From Lindgomyces ingoldianus (lineage: Eukaryota > Ascomycota > Dothideomycetes > Pleosporales > Lindgomycetaceae): DNA of 64,000 nucleotides. This document shows, piece after piece, positions 46,721-57,580 of this stretch. Each line of letters opens with the position of its first letter. Position 1 is the first letter of the stretch. The stretch is taken from NCBI RefSeq assembly GCF_010093535.1, contig NW_022985188.1, positions 617,927 through 681,926 on the forward strand, written 5' to 3'. The notes below the pieces were generated by a model that searched no databases, was not told where the DNA came from, and saw only the letters and a list, made by a program, of their open reading frames with translations. A program made the translations under genes and the position numbers.

Positions 46721-48121
46721 ATGGCACCTTTCTCCCCAATGCAGCGCTTCCGAGCTATGTTCGACGGGTACGGAGACTACCGCAGTTCCAGCGGCTTTAT
46801 CAACCCCGAGGTTCTGAGTGAGAAGGGACCCAATGAGCCAGATATGACGGGTACGCATCGTGAGGGCGGAGCCAACCTTCCCCCCTTGAGTGGAAGCCTG
46901 AATACTGGACTCAGGGAACCCTCTTATCCAAGCATGGTCGTAAACTCGAACGCCAAGTTTGGAGAGACTGCTTTTATGCCCTTTATGGGAGAATCGAACA
47001 CAGAGGTTGAAGAGTCTTCTTCCCCTAGCTTTGCTGGTCATACGAACCCCGGATTCGGAGAACCCTCTCAGCAGCCAGCCGATCCTCGAAACATGCAACA
47101 CATACTCCGCGGTCCGTCCGACGATCCAGAAGACCTTGGCGGCAACGTAAGTCAAGTAGCTTTGCTTGCATGTGGTTCGAGTCTGGCTGACAATCCTCAG
47201 GGCCTGATATCTTTCAATAATGCTGGAATATCTGTGCAAGAGCAGGTTGGCGATTCAGGTTCTGAGGTTGTTGACTCGAGTAGTTCTGATGATAATAACG
47301 TCCCACTCATGAAGCATTTCCATCAAGATAACGAAGAGATATATTCTCGCAATAGCCCACCGCAAGGGAAAGGGTCAGATGGCGCGGACTCGGCTCTTGG
47401 CCCCGGTGATCAATCCAAGACTAACATCCAGGATGAGGCTGATTCGGATGTTGAGCTCATTCATGCCAGCCCGATGAAGTTTGATTGGAAACTTCCTGAT
47501 GTACGTTTTTCTCCGCCTCTCTAAATCCAACTTGCTAACACGCGTCCCCAACAGTACGAAGCCCTCTACGAAGTAAATGAGGGCGGTTACCCCATGGCAA
47601 AAGTCTCTCTTCCTGGCATAATTCGCGAGCAGATCTTCCTCTCCCCCGAATTCGGTCTTGAAGAATTCCGGCTCATTCAAGAGATCTTCCTCCCTTCTCA
47701 AAAAGCGCAACCCGACCAAGTCCCCAAGCTCGCACTCCTCAACTTCCACACCGCCGCCGTCATCGTCCTCGAGGCTTTCGCGCTCCGGGACAGTCCCGGC
47801 GATGTAGATACTGATGAGGTCTTCTTTGCTGTTTTAGACAATTGGCGGATTGGTAAGGAGGCTGGAAAGAAGAACTACGGAGCTATCAGGGGTGTGCAGG
47901 AGTTTTTCGAGGTGGCACAAGATGTTATTTTCCACCTTAAGGAACATGGATTCCAAGAGAAGCAGCGGGTTAGGAGAGAAAGGTCGGATAAGGGTGTTAA
48001 GCGAGGGCCAAGGGTATTTCAAGTGAAGAAGAAGGAGAAGCCTAGAAAATATGGACCGAATGCTGGAGCAGAAGCTAGAACGGCGGTGGTGAAAGGAAGG
48101 GTGGGGAAGCCGACGAGGTGA
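46721..48121 (+). CDS. Uncharacterised fungal protein with repeat-rich N terminus, 430 residues
   Basis: Three exons, 46721-47146, 47201-47500 and 47555-48121, are all joined in phase 0. The introns have GTAAGT...GCTGAC...CAG and GTACGT...GCTAAC...CAG signals. The start is MAPFSPMQRFRAMFDGYGDY. Residues about 55-130 hold imperfect repeats of the type SGxLNTGxxEPSxPS / GHTNPGFGEPSQ. A Ser/Asp-rich acidic region follows. The C-terminal half is a more ordered helical domain (LSPEFGLEEFRLIQEIFL, LALLNFHTAAVIVLEAF), ending in a strongly basic tail (VKKKEKPRKYG), which suggests nuclear or nucleic-acid association. I recognise no domain. Confidence 0.7.
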
Positions 48122-49049
48122 GGTGGAAAAGCTGGGAGTTATTGCATTTGGGGATTCTTGTGTGGGTATGCGATTCATACATTTTGGTCTGGTGATATGC
48201 GGCTCTACCATTTATCTACTCTACTGGATACTCCTCTCTTGGTTCTTCCCATATTAGCTGCTATGGACTCGCTGCCAGGCCTTCGCTTCATCTCGTTTCT
48301 TAAGTTCCGGAACACATCAATATATACCATAATATCCGAGAGAATGAAACCAGGATAGCAGCGGTTTCTTTCCAAAGTTAGGAGAGAAACCGCTGCTATT
48401 TCCTTCCTGGAAGGGGTTTAGGCTCTTTTTTCGAATTCTAAGAAGCTCTAGCTAATTGCCAGACTCAAATTGGTCCCATTTGGACTAGTGCAAGAAGAGA
48501 ATAACAAACTATCAGAACTTAGGGACAGCTAGTTCAAATCTTATTGTTGAAAGGGTCGGTGATCTTGGGGAATATATAGATAACATTGTTGATTCTGGGT
48601 TCAGGAGAGGAGGTCTGTGAAAAGAATCTAACAAAACAGTCCACGGGGTCAGTCGCCTTGAATTAATTGGCTTCTCTGCAAATAACGTATTACTGCAATG
48701 ATCGGAAAACCGAACTCTTCATTTCCTGCTTGACAAGATGACAAGTCTGCAGAAAGTGGCTCTATTCTCCCTCCGCTTAGTCCGACCTTCTCTTCCTTTT
48801 CTCTCCCGTGCGAGACCGCAACTACCCTCATAGGGCCCCTGATGCACCCCCAGTCTTCTCAAAAAGATTTCTCAATAAACGATAGCCTCCCCTTGCGTAT
48901 AGTGCCTCCAAATTATCCAAACCCTCCATGTGCATAACCCCACGTTCTGCATACGCATTATGCACCTGGAAATTCAACCCGCATCCGGCGCGGGCCTCAC
49001 AGCTTCCATGACACGATCTCGCAATCCGTGAGTTAATGTACGGCTATGG
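48122..49049. other. Intergenic
   Basis: No supported gene on either strand. It lies beyond the 3' end of the cyclase-family relic. Confidence 0.4.
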
Positions 49050-49510
49050 GCAGCAGGCCCAGGAAGTCATGCTGCCATCGGGGGTCATCCCTGTCCATGC
49101 AGAAACTGGAGCCGAAGAAGAGTTCAATATCGCCTGGAATAATCTCTTGGCCGCTTTTTACCAATGAACCCTCCATATCCTGCACCGTCGTTGCATTGTG
49201 TAATCCCGCATGACTGACATTTAGACAGGGGGTGCTGGAGTAGAACTCTCGAGGGGAACCTGTCGATGCTGATCCCCCGAGACGCGGATCGAAGTGTTTT
49301 AGCGCGTCGATGTGTGTGCCGGTGTGGTCGCTGAAGGGGATGTAGCGGGATGTGGAACTCTGAGCATTGTTTCCGGCGACTTTGCGTTGGTGTGTCCCCC
49401 ATGGGATTACTGCGACGGAGGACGAGGGCGCGCGGTGGTAGGGAGGGCGGGCTCGGTTGATGAGCGTCAGTTTTTGTTTTGGTCGGGGTTGGAGGTGCTG
49501 GGGAATGAGG
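49037..49510 (-). pseudogene. Cyclase-family (kynurenine formamidase-like) partial gene or relic
   Basis: The minus-strand frame from about 49510 down to a TAA at 49037-49039 reads QHLQPRPKQKLTLINR, then SSVAVIPWGTHQRKVAG, FSDHTGTHIDALKHFDP and QDMEGSLVKSGQEIIPGDIE. The HxGTHxDxxxHF motif is the metal-binding signature of the cyclase family that includes kynurenine formamidase. The later GSLVKSGQEIIPGDIELF fits the family's dLEAal...GD stretch. The frame has no ATG near its beginning and ends soon after DPRWQHDFLGLLPIAVH, short of a complete domain, so this is an incomplete exon or a decayed gene. An acceptor-like TTAAC...CCCCAG lies near 49508-49530. The catalytic-site residues seen are intact. 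Confidence 0.55.
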
Positions 49511-49539
49511 ATATTGTTAATGAGCGGGATAAGGGTGTG

Positions 49540-51056
49540 GTTTGCTGACGCGGGGCTAGACTAGACGGGGGGCTGAGATGCTGCGGACGAGTAGCGGTAC
49601 TATTCAGGATTTCGTTTTATATGATTATTTCTTTCGGAGCAAGATGAGAAGTCCCGAAGGTGTATAGTTTTTCCAGTATTTGCTTCATGTGTAAACTACT
49701 TTGTCCGCAGAATGAGGGGTATGATGCCATGATCGACATGATAAGGATTCCGCCATCCGGCTAGTTTTACACTCCTGCTGTTACACCGGATTGCTCTAGG
49801 TAAAATTCCAAGAGGGTTCAGTTCTTGATGAAGCCTTAGAAGAAAACAAATAGCAGAATCAATTAGGATTGGAATAAGCGGGTGCTGAAATAGTGGGTAG
49901 AAGTAGGAATGTGTGTACAGTCTAGTACGAGGCACGCTAGCGGCAACTTACAGGCCCTTGCGATTACCTTCACCCCGATGTCAGATTCTAAATTTATCTA
50001 TATCTAATTCGCCGTATAGTTGGCTTAGGCGGGATACTTTAGAGACTACCATGGGCGTAGAGGAGAGTATTGATGAGGAATGCCGATGAGTGGTGAGGAC
50101 TGATTTGAAGATAACAAGAAGATAGCTTGTTCGAAGGACCCTAGACTGTGAGTTTGTCCCCTTCAAGTACTCATAAACCCCTATTTCTTCTTCCACTTTC
50201 TTTCTCAACCCTACCGCCCCCTCTTCCCCAAATTCCTCCCTCTACTCCCACATCTCAATGTCCAAATCAATCTCCTTCTTAATAGACTAGCCTCTTATTT
50301 GCTTACATTCGCTTTCCCCGGAAGACCCCAAGCTCAAGCACTTACCTTCACTTCCTCTCTCGCTCCCCTCGACTCTATAATCTCCACAAAAAATTCCCTC
50401 ATAATCCCATCCTTAAGTCACATTTGCTTCGGCACTGGATCCCAGCTTCTCATAAACCTTCTCAATAGTCTTCTCGGTATTGTAGGCAACCTCCTACGCA
50501 TCAACCACAACCGTAATGACCCCTCCACTTTCTATATTTGCATCAAACCACACCCTAGAGAATTCCAACGTCGAACATAAACTTGAAATACTCTCGGGAT
50601 GAGAGTGCGAAGACTGGTTTTCCGGTCAGGTAGCAGGATGGGATCGTAAGTGCGGGATGGTGAATTAGGATGACTGGGGTAAGGGAGTTGGAAAATGTCG
50701 TTGGATTTCTGATCCATGAATCTGGAGAGGAATTAATGGATGAGGATTTGAAGACGGAGATGGCGAGATCCCGGCGGATGTGTTAGAATGTGTGGTCTTT
50801 AGTCCAGGGAATTTTGTCCTATACTGTTGTTCATTTTGAGGTATTGAGCTCCCTACTAATAGCATGGGGAATATTAGAGTTCAGTGCAACTCACCTTTTC
50901 TTCCACCCTTGTAATCTCTGCCCCCAACTTCTCAACCCCGATCTCATAGGTCTCACCTTCTAACTCAGCGTTCTCCACTAACATGTCCTGCGCTTTTTGC
51001 ACACCTTTGCACATCTTCAGCTCAAGCCCGACGCGCCCTGGCCTGTACATGGCATA
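49540..51056. other. Intergenic
   Basis: Several short open frames on both strands; none with a recognisable domain. It ends at the target-site duplication of transposon copy C. Confidence 0.4.
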
Positions 51057-51064
51057 CATCATTG

Positions 51065-51617
51065 CAGCACTTTCAACGAGCGTAGTACTGTACGATTGGG
51101 CAATTTTGATACCTGTACGGGGGAGATTTTGTATACGTTCGTACGGCAGAGAAGATGAGAGGTAGGTGTACGTATCGTAATTGTTACGGCTCACGTGATC
51201 TGTACGAGTAGTACAATTTGATTGAAGTACGCCGTACTGTAGTTAAAACAGCTCAGATACTTACAAGCCTTATCTAATTAATCACGTACCTCTGTTGTCT
51301 GTTTTGCGCAGTCTCTTACCTAGTCTGCAGAAGTCAAGAGCCATCTACACTGCGTCTCTTGCCTCATCCTGCAGTAGTACGTTGTCTATAGCTAAAAACT
51401 AATGACAGCAGGGAAAGGTAATCCACCTTTAACTCTACTCCCCAGAGCCCTCATACTCCCCTAGAAAGGCTATAAAAAAACCTCCTAAAAGGGTAATACA
51501 ATCCGTACAATGTACCGTACCTGGGGCATCATTAAACGTACGGTGCGGCTCACAAACTGGGTTCGTTCGTACTGAACACGTAACTGGTGCGGCCGGTACG
51601 CCCCGTTGGAAGCCCTG
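51065..51617. mobile_element. hAT-like non-autonomous element (copy C) with exact TSD
   Basis: It is the same family as copies A and B. The left end is CAGCACTTTCAACGAGCGTA and the right end, inverted, is CAGGGCTTCCAACGGGGCGT. The flanks are CATCATTG on both sides (51057-51064 and 51618-51625), an exact 8-base duplication. It is 553 bases long. The subterminal sequences (GTACGATTGGGCAATTTTGA and the GGGTAATACAATCCGTAC block) match copy A closely. There is no transposase frame. Confidence 0.9.
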
Positions 51618-51625
51618 CATCATTG

Positions 51626-52252
51626 GATTGACGAAATGACTTAACTACGGATGCACCGCGAAAATCTTCGGGAACAATCGCGAGCAGGTTCGAGGGGCGT
51701 CGGCGATCAAGATGCGTTTCGAAGGGAGAGTGGTAAATTGTTGGGCCATCATGAGTATAGTAGGGTAGATACAGAGGACGATGCGTGTCTGTTATAGCTG
51801 TAAATTTGGGGGACGCTTTTCATTTTATACATTTGTTTAAGGTCAGCAAAAACGATCAACTGATACAGAGCAGGGATCCAATGTTTGTTAGGCTTGTTGA
51901 ATTTAGTCAGCTTGGTGCAACACTATATCCTCTTGCCTATTCGGACCATGTGTCTCCAGCATTCTCGGAGGATGTGCCCTCAGAACCTAAAGGGGGAAGG
52001 CTAATAAATCGCGACAAAGGGATTGTGTTAGATCGGCCGTGCTTAGTCAGAGGCGAAAGTTGTAAAATGACAATGGCGCTCGCGCCATCAGTTCAGGAAT
52101 GATAAAATACGGCGATATGCTAGGAAAATAATGTAAACAGAATGGAGAAGATCGATGTGAGATTAGAAGGTGTGGTCTGAATGTGTTCGTTCACCATAAG
52201 GAGGATATGGAACTAGGTTGTACAGGTTGGGCAAAATTAAAGCCTCCTAAGC
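51626..52252. other. Intergenic between copy C and F-box gene
   Basis: A 105-codon open frame at 51785-52102 (plus) has no recognised domain and is probably not a gene. Nothing else seen. Confidence 0.4.
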
Positions 52253-53905
52253 CTACAGAAGGTGATGGAGGGACTGAGTGACGGCAAGCATGGTGGCCAT
52301 GACGGCCGCTGCAGCCCCCGCAACAGCCTCCTCTATCATTGACAGTGTCTCCGAGTCAATATCATCACCCTCATCCTCCTCGCTGTTATCATCTTCATCA
52401 TCCGAGAAGACCACATCATGGTATTCCACTCCCTCGTGCATGATGGTGAACCCGATACTGTCTTGAACGAAATTCAGTTTTGGTGTCCAGAGCTGTATCA
52501 CTTTCATCTGCACGATTCTGTGCACTCGAATGTCAATTCGAGAGAGGTCCGGCACTGCGTCTATGTAAGATTTGTGAAACTCTTCCAAAGAATTGGAGCA
52601 GGTATGGAAATATTCCTCATCCTCGAAGACAGTCAGACGCAGCTGCTGCAGAGTCTTTGGAAGAAGTCTAGAAAAGTAGACAAGAGTATGTTCGTCCTGG
52701 CCTTGCCGTGGGAATGACTCGAACGGGGCGCCGAGGATCTGAAGCTTCTCAAAGTCGTGGAATGAGCCTAAATTCCCACGTGGGTATTCCGTTAATTTAA
52801 CCACTGTCCTATCCGATACATCATCTAGGTCGAGATGTTGCAGAGTCTTTTTGTGGCGACGCAGGGCTCTTCCTATTACAGGGTAATTGACATCGGCAAT
52901 GTTTCGGTAGTAGTACCGAGTGTCGTAACAGAAAACGAGACGTTCCAAGGCTCGAAAGGCTCGTATGAGTTGAGCAAGGCATTTGCTACTCATGAAGCTG
53001 GCTTGTATTTCGAGGTCTACGACAGGTGATGTGGAAGTGGGACACACCTCTTGTTCAAAGGGTCTTCCAAACTCGTTCTCTTGATGCTCGTCAATGACGT
53101 AAGTCGGTGCATAGGCGCCGCTGAGTACTAGCTTGCGCAATGACGGGTGACGGAGAATTGCATGTATGTACTTCATCTTCATGCCACCCATGCGCAAATT
53201 GAGGGTATGTAAATGCTGATACTGAGACGGAAAGCCTTGAGAGGTCAATTTTCCTGGGGTTGCGGGATAGAAGAGTTGAATCCAGCAAGACTGGTAGGTG
53301 CCCACATCGAAGAAGGTGTGTGGCGAGGTCTGATCGACGACATCAAGACAACGAACATTGGGTGTGTGGAGTAGCACGAGCTTGAGGAGGCAAACAGACC
53401 GTCCAGTGGCGTACAGGGAGAGCAAGTGTTCTCGCCACGGTATTCCAAGACGCGTGAGGCTGGCGCGCATGTTTCGGCGGTCGCTCGACGACGGGACGTA
53501 TCCGGCCACGCGTGTATGGTCGCCCATGTTGTAATCCCACAGAACATATTTAACCTTTGTTGCGAGATCAGGCCTGGCAACAAGCGTACGCAGGAACGGG
53601 CCAGGGCGGCCAGACTCGGACTTGAACGTCTCATACAGCACTTCCTGAGCGACACTGCCAAATCTTCGATTGATCAAGGAAAGGCGTCGATAAATCCTGT
53701 TCCTTTCCGCCCCTCCCGCAGGCTGCTCATCTAGCTGGTGTAGTACTTGGAGAAGAAGTTCATCGGGTAGCCGACCGAGGTGGTCATCGTTCGCCGCACT
53801 CGGCCCAGGCCGGTTGGTGGATGATCGCTTCGAGGGCCGGGTGCGGGTAGATGGAGACGTGGGCGCAGTTTTACGTTTCCGACAGCTAGAAGACGACGAC
53901 GACAT
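52253..53905 (-). CDS. F-box protein, probable substrate adaptor
   Basis: Single-exon gene of 550 residues; the ATG at 53905 begins with a run of six Ser (MSSSSSSCRKRKTAP) and a basic segment. The F-box at about residues 42-90 reads GRLPDELLLQVLHQLDEQ followed by LSLINRRFGSVAQEVLYETF. It would bind Skp1 in an SCF ubiquitin ligase. The C-terminal part contains Leu-rich-repeat-like strands (LHTLNLRMGG, LRKLVLSGAY, LQHLDLDDVS, LQQLRLTVFE) likely to recognise a substrate. An acidic stretch (SDDEDDNSEEDEGDD) lies near the C terminus, followed by an Ala-rich helix. Fungal genomes carry many such genes. The substrate is unknown. Confidence 0.8.
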   Translation of the reverse strand: MSSSSSSCRKRKTAPTSPSTRTRPSKRSSTNRPGPSAANDDHLGRLPDELLLQVLHQLDEQPAGGAERNRIYRRLSLINRRFGSVAQEVLYETFKSESGRPGPFLRTLVARPDLATKVKYVLWDYNMGDHTRVAGYVPSSSDRRNMRASLTRLGIPWREHLLSLYATGRSVCLLKLVLLHTPNVRCLDVVDQTSPHTFFDVGTYQSCWIQLFYPATPGKLTSQGFPSQYQHLHTLNLRMGGMKMKYIHAILRHPSLRKLVLSGAYAPTYVIDEHQENEFGRPFEQEVCPTSTSPVVDLEIQASFMSSKCLAQLIRAFRALERLVFCYDTRYYYRNIADVNYPVIGRALRRHKKTLQHLDLDDVSDRTVVKLTEYPRGNLGSFHDFEKLQILGAPFESFPRQGQDEHTLVYFSRLLPKTLQQLRLTVFEDEEYFHTCSNSLEEFHKSYIDAVPDLSRIDIRVHRIVQMKVIQLWTPKLNFVQDSIGFTIMHEGVEYHDVVFSDDEDDNSEEDEGDDIDSETLSMIEEAVAGAAAAVMATMLAVTQSLHHLL

Positions 53906-55112
53906 ATCTTCGAGGCTGTGGCTTCAGGTACGCGTGGGCTGGAGTGTATGTGGGAGTGAGTGGGGAGCTAGGCGGGGAACTTGACATCTGACAATCGCGT
54001 CAGCGAAGCTAGCTTGGCTCGAAGATCTCTTGGCATCGCCAAGTCACGTGCCAACCACTTCCCGTTGCTCAAGTGATCACATACTTGGAATGACAGGCAA
54101 GAAGGATATTTTATACGATTCTGAAGAGAAAGGTGTGCATCAAACTTTAAATCTACTTAGGTGATGTGGTACCAAACAATAGTAGTTGAATGATAAACCC
54201 CCCTCCATCGTTACGAAACGGGGTGACAAGAACTAAACAGACCCGTTCACCGGAAACAAAATGCCACTTGTTTCCTTCATCAAGTCTATACCAAACGCCG
54301 TGTCTTCCCTTTCCCCAGACCTGCATTTCCTAGCCAACTTCCCTCTGCCTGCCATAGCAAACAAATGTATTTCGTCGGCATTCCCCGTTCATGAGCTAGC
54401 TATGACTGTATGTGTTGAAGAGGTGGTAGGGCTCGTAGCTAAATTTGTTGTCGAACTAGCTATGGCTGTATCCGTGAGCTTATTATGCTGGTGGTCGTAC
54501 CTGTGCTCAAATGCGTTCAGGGGCTGGTTGTGCTAGGTCTACTTGTAGTCGTGTGCGCTAAAGAGCTGGTCGTGCTAGTTGTATTTGTAGTCGAATCTGT
54601 GAAAATCCCCAGGGCACTTATGGCCGAATACAAGAATGAGCTAGCTATGCCAGTAGAAGGTGCACTGTTTCCAAGACCACGGGTTGAGATGAGCTCTTTA
54701 AGTTGGCAAAGTTGACCCGCTGTGAAGTTGGGTTGTGGATGAGGTAGCTGTTTCGCGGCTGGTACTACTTGCTACAGCTCCTTATCTGGAGCTCTGCTTG
54801 GATAAGCTGCATACACCCACCACTCCAGTCTCCCCACTTGATATTTGTGTTGAGTACTAGGAGCGGCCATTGCAGTCGAGCTTTTGAGGATTTTGGTAGA
54901 GCCATTGAAAGAGGATGCTCTAGTATGACAGCTCTAAGACTCTAACGCTTAGTTGGTTATGGTGTTCCTTTGATCAAGCGGTGGGTGGTATTAAAGACGC
55001 TACTGACCTCGGAGTTTAGATGACCCTCGGATGGCTCACGAATAGCACCATCTCCAGTTTTGCTGCTCGATATTTGGGGGTGCTACTCGCTGCAGCTATT
55101 TCAGTGTCGCAG
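53906..55112. other. Intergenic with short low-complexity repeats
   Basis: From 54261 to 54715 there are two overlapping plus-strand frames built from imperfect repeats around GAGCTAGCTATG / GTCGTGCTAGTTGTA, encoding Val/Ala/Leu-rich sequence. They look like a decayed low-complexity region and not a gene. It ends at the target-site duplication of copy E. Confidence 0.4.
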
Positions 55113-55120
55113 GTCTTTGT

Positions 55121-55777
55121 CAGCGTGGCCAACAGTCCGTAGTACGTAACGTAACTACGTGAACGTAGTAATCACGTGAGGAGTACAAAAGTAGTTAAAA
55201 TGTGAGACGTAACTTTTGTACAGTGAATTGCCAAGTACGTCCCGTAGTACGGGTCAGAGAGGTCATATTTTGGGAGATTTCCCTCCTGTTTTCAGACCCC
55301 ATTGGCCATCGCGTTGGGAGCTTTGTTTGAGGTCGCGTTTTAGAGTAACAATTATAAAAATAGTTAACTTTTGCCCTAGAAAAGCTCCTTATCTTATACC
55401 TGCCTATTTGCCAACCTATTGCCTATCTTATTAATTGTTACAATGAGCTAGATGTCTTAATTCCTCTATCGCAGCAGGCGTACAGCCTCATCCTAATCCT
55501 CCTGCTTATCAGAGTCGTCCCAACAAGCTAGAGACAGGGCGATAAGGAGGAGGAGGGGACTTCATCTAGGCTAAAAAGCTTCTCCCGGAACAATTTTGAC
55601 CCGGACCGACGAAACTTCTCGCGAAAAGTACAAAAGTATAAGGATTTTGAGAAGTTACTGTTACGTTACGTACTTGCTAATCAATTCACTGCTCACGTAC
55701 AAAAGTACTACCAAATTGAGAAGTTACTGGCAGAAAAAAGCTCAAACGTAACGTACTACGTACTGTTGGCCACGCTG
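55121..55777. mobile_element. hAT-like non-autonomous element, second family (copy E)
   Basis: The terminal inverted repeats are about 32 bases with few mismatches, beginning CAGCGTGGCCAACAGTCCGT on the left and CAGCGTGGCCAACAGTACGT on the right. The flanks are GTCTTTGT on both sides (55113-55120 and 55778-55785), an exact 8-base duplication. It is 657 bases long. The interior is rich in GTACAAAAGTA-type words near both ends, with no transposase frame. Confidence 0.92.
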
Positions 55778-55785
55778 GTCTTTGT

Positions 55786-56120
55786 AATGATACGGCTAGC
55801 TGCTATGAGGCAGGCTGGTCTCACCGCCCGGGTTTTTAAAGGTAGAGCGGCTAGAGCCAGGGTTGCTAGACGTAGGGCATGTGGATGCGGTGGGGATAAT
55901 GCTTGGTTTAATGCGTGACTCTGCCGGGGTTTTGGCGGCAATCTAAATTATGACAGAACCTCACTCCTTTCTAGGATTCCGCTTAGTTCGATCGAAGGTA
56001 GTTCTGACAAAGACGTCAGCTGCCAGTTCGTAACTCTCAACTCGGTAGATGTTGTCCCGGAGCTAGAGATTCAATTCTAGACGGCGGGGAACTCTAGGTA
56101 CCAAATTAGTTGAACATCCA
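55786..56120. other. Intergenic between copy E and CBM18 relic
   Basis: No supported feature. It may contain further decayed sequence of the chitin-binding relic, but I could not align any. Confidence 0.35.
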
Positions 56121-56345
56121 CTCACACTGAAAGCCTTCGTTGACCCGCTTGTGCCGCAATAATTCCCGCACTGGGACCCTTCGCAAGTATACCCTAAATC
56201 GACGCTACATTGGTTGTTCGGGGAAACCTGCGAATTGTTTTTAGAAAGCATATTTCAGGTACAAAAGAGGGTTGACATGCTCGCCAGTAATAGCGCTCCG
56301 TCGCCCCGCAATACCCCGTACTACGAGCAGCAATCGTCCCATGCA
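56121..56345 (-). pseudogene. Relic of two chitin-binding type 1 (CBM18) domains
   Basis: The minus strand reads GTIAARSTGYCGATERYYWR then ACQPSF (about 56340-56265), resembling the end of a hevein-like domain (GYCGxTxxYC...GCQxxF) with several cysteines lost. After a 36-base intron-like gap (GTACCT...GCAG) it continues VSPNNQCSVDLGYTCEGSQC then GNYCGTSGSTKAF, resembling the start of a second domain (CG..GYTC.GS..GNCCS). The domains bind chitin oligomers in secreted fungal proteins. Loss of half the expected cysteines and absence of a complete reading frame argue for a pseudogene. Transitions typical of RIP would explain the changes, but that is inference. Confidence 0.55.
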
Positions 56346-56697
56346 GAGACTTGATAAGTTTGCCCGGCCTCACCACCACATTTGCCATTCGGTGAGACCT
56401 ACAAATTGGGCTTTGGCAATGTGCTGGTGGTTTAGAGTGACAGGCTAGAGAAAGACTAAGAGTACTCCCTTCGATGTGGGCATCACTTCCAGAATGGGCG
56501 ATGTTTGTGGAAACCCCTAGCCAGACGACATGGTTCCAGACTCTAAAACAGACTCCGGTCGAAATGATTCGTTAGTTGACACAGTACATCTAGTTTCACT
56601 TATTTCTGGGGGTGTTTCCACTCGATACAGACAGACTCGACCCGCTAGATGGCTGTCTTCGTGTCACCTCTAAAAGTTTCATCGGCGTTGGCCCAAG
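56346..56697. other. Intergenic
   Basis: No supported feature; upstream of the CBM18 relic on the minus strand and left of transposon copy D. Confidence 0.4.
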
Positions 56698-57481
56698 CAG
56701 GGCTTCTAATGGGGCGTACTACGACCCGTACAAAGTGAGCCGTCCAGGTCACGTGTTCATTACGATCTTACCCAGTTTGTGAGCCGCACCCCACGTTTTA
56801 TAATGCCCTAGGTGCAGTAGGCAGTACAAATTGTACTACCCTTTTAGGACGTTTATATAGAAATTCTAGAGAGTAAGAGGGCTCTAATTAGCTAAAAATT
56901 TTGTAATGACGTTTAGATCTCTTTCTCTCTGCTGTCTGTTCTCTTAAACATGCCTATCACTAACTATTTCCTATTACAAAGTTATCTATATATGCACATT
57001 ACTGGCTTACAGGGCTTATATAGTCAATTAGATACCTCTGTTCGTTTAGTCTTATAGGCGGTAGAAGTTAAGAGCTCTACACCGCGCCTCCTGCCTTACC
57101 CTGCGATAGTACACCGTCTGTAGATAAAGCCTAACTACGGCAGGACAAGATACTCTCCCTCTAGCTCTTTTGTTAGTGCTATAAGCAAGGCTCTTGAGGC
57201 CCTGTAAAGGTAGCAAGCAGTAAGCCTTTCTGCTTATGTTACTAGGGAGGATTGGTATATGCCCTAATCCTGATTCCCTAGAGGCTATAATCTAAGCTGT
57301 TTTAACTAGAGTACGGCGTACTTAATTAAATTGTACTACTTAAACAGATCAAATGCGCTGCAACAGTTACTATACGTACGCCTGCCTCTCATCCTCCCTG
57401 TTGTACGAACGTACAACAAAGTTCACCCGAACAAGCATCAAAATCGCTCAATCGTACAGTACTACCTCGTTGGAAGCGTTG
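56698..57481. mobile_element. hAT-like non-autonomous element (copy D), inverted
   Basis: The same family as copies A-C, in the opposite orientation. The left end CAGGGCTTCTAATGGGGCGT and the right end, inverted, CAACGCTTCCAACGAGGTAG mirror the ends of copy C. Subterminal blocks (GTACTACCCTTTTAGGA; GTACGAACGTACAACAAAG) also match in reverse. It is about 784 bases long. I could not find a convincing target-site duplication, so the exact ends may be off by a few bases or the flanks have diverged. Confidence 0.75.
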
Positions 57482-57580
57482 GTTGGCTTGTTCTCGCCGG
57501 TGTCACTTGGGCTAAAAGAAGTTGATTTGTGGGTACAAGGTCTCTTTTCTCGCCCGTTGTGGCTGTTTCACTAACGCTTA

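Noticed and set aside
47375..47749. 124-codon minus-strand open frame
   Set aside because: Shadow of exons 2 and 3 of the 430-residue gene.
57482..57489. GTTGGCTT / GTTGGCCC as an 8-base duplication for copy D
   Set aside because: The left copy (56687-56694) is separated from the element end by three bases and differs at two positions, so I did not accept it.
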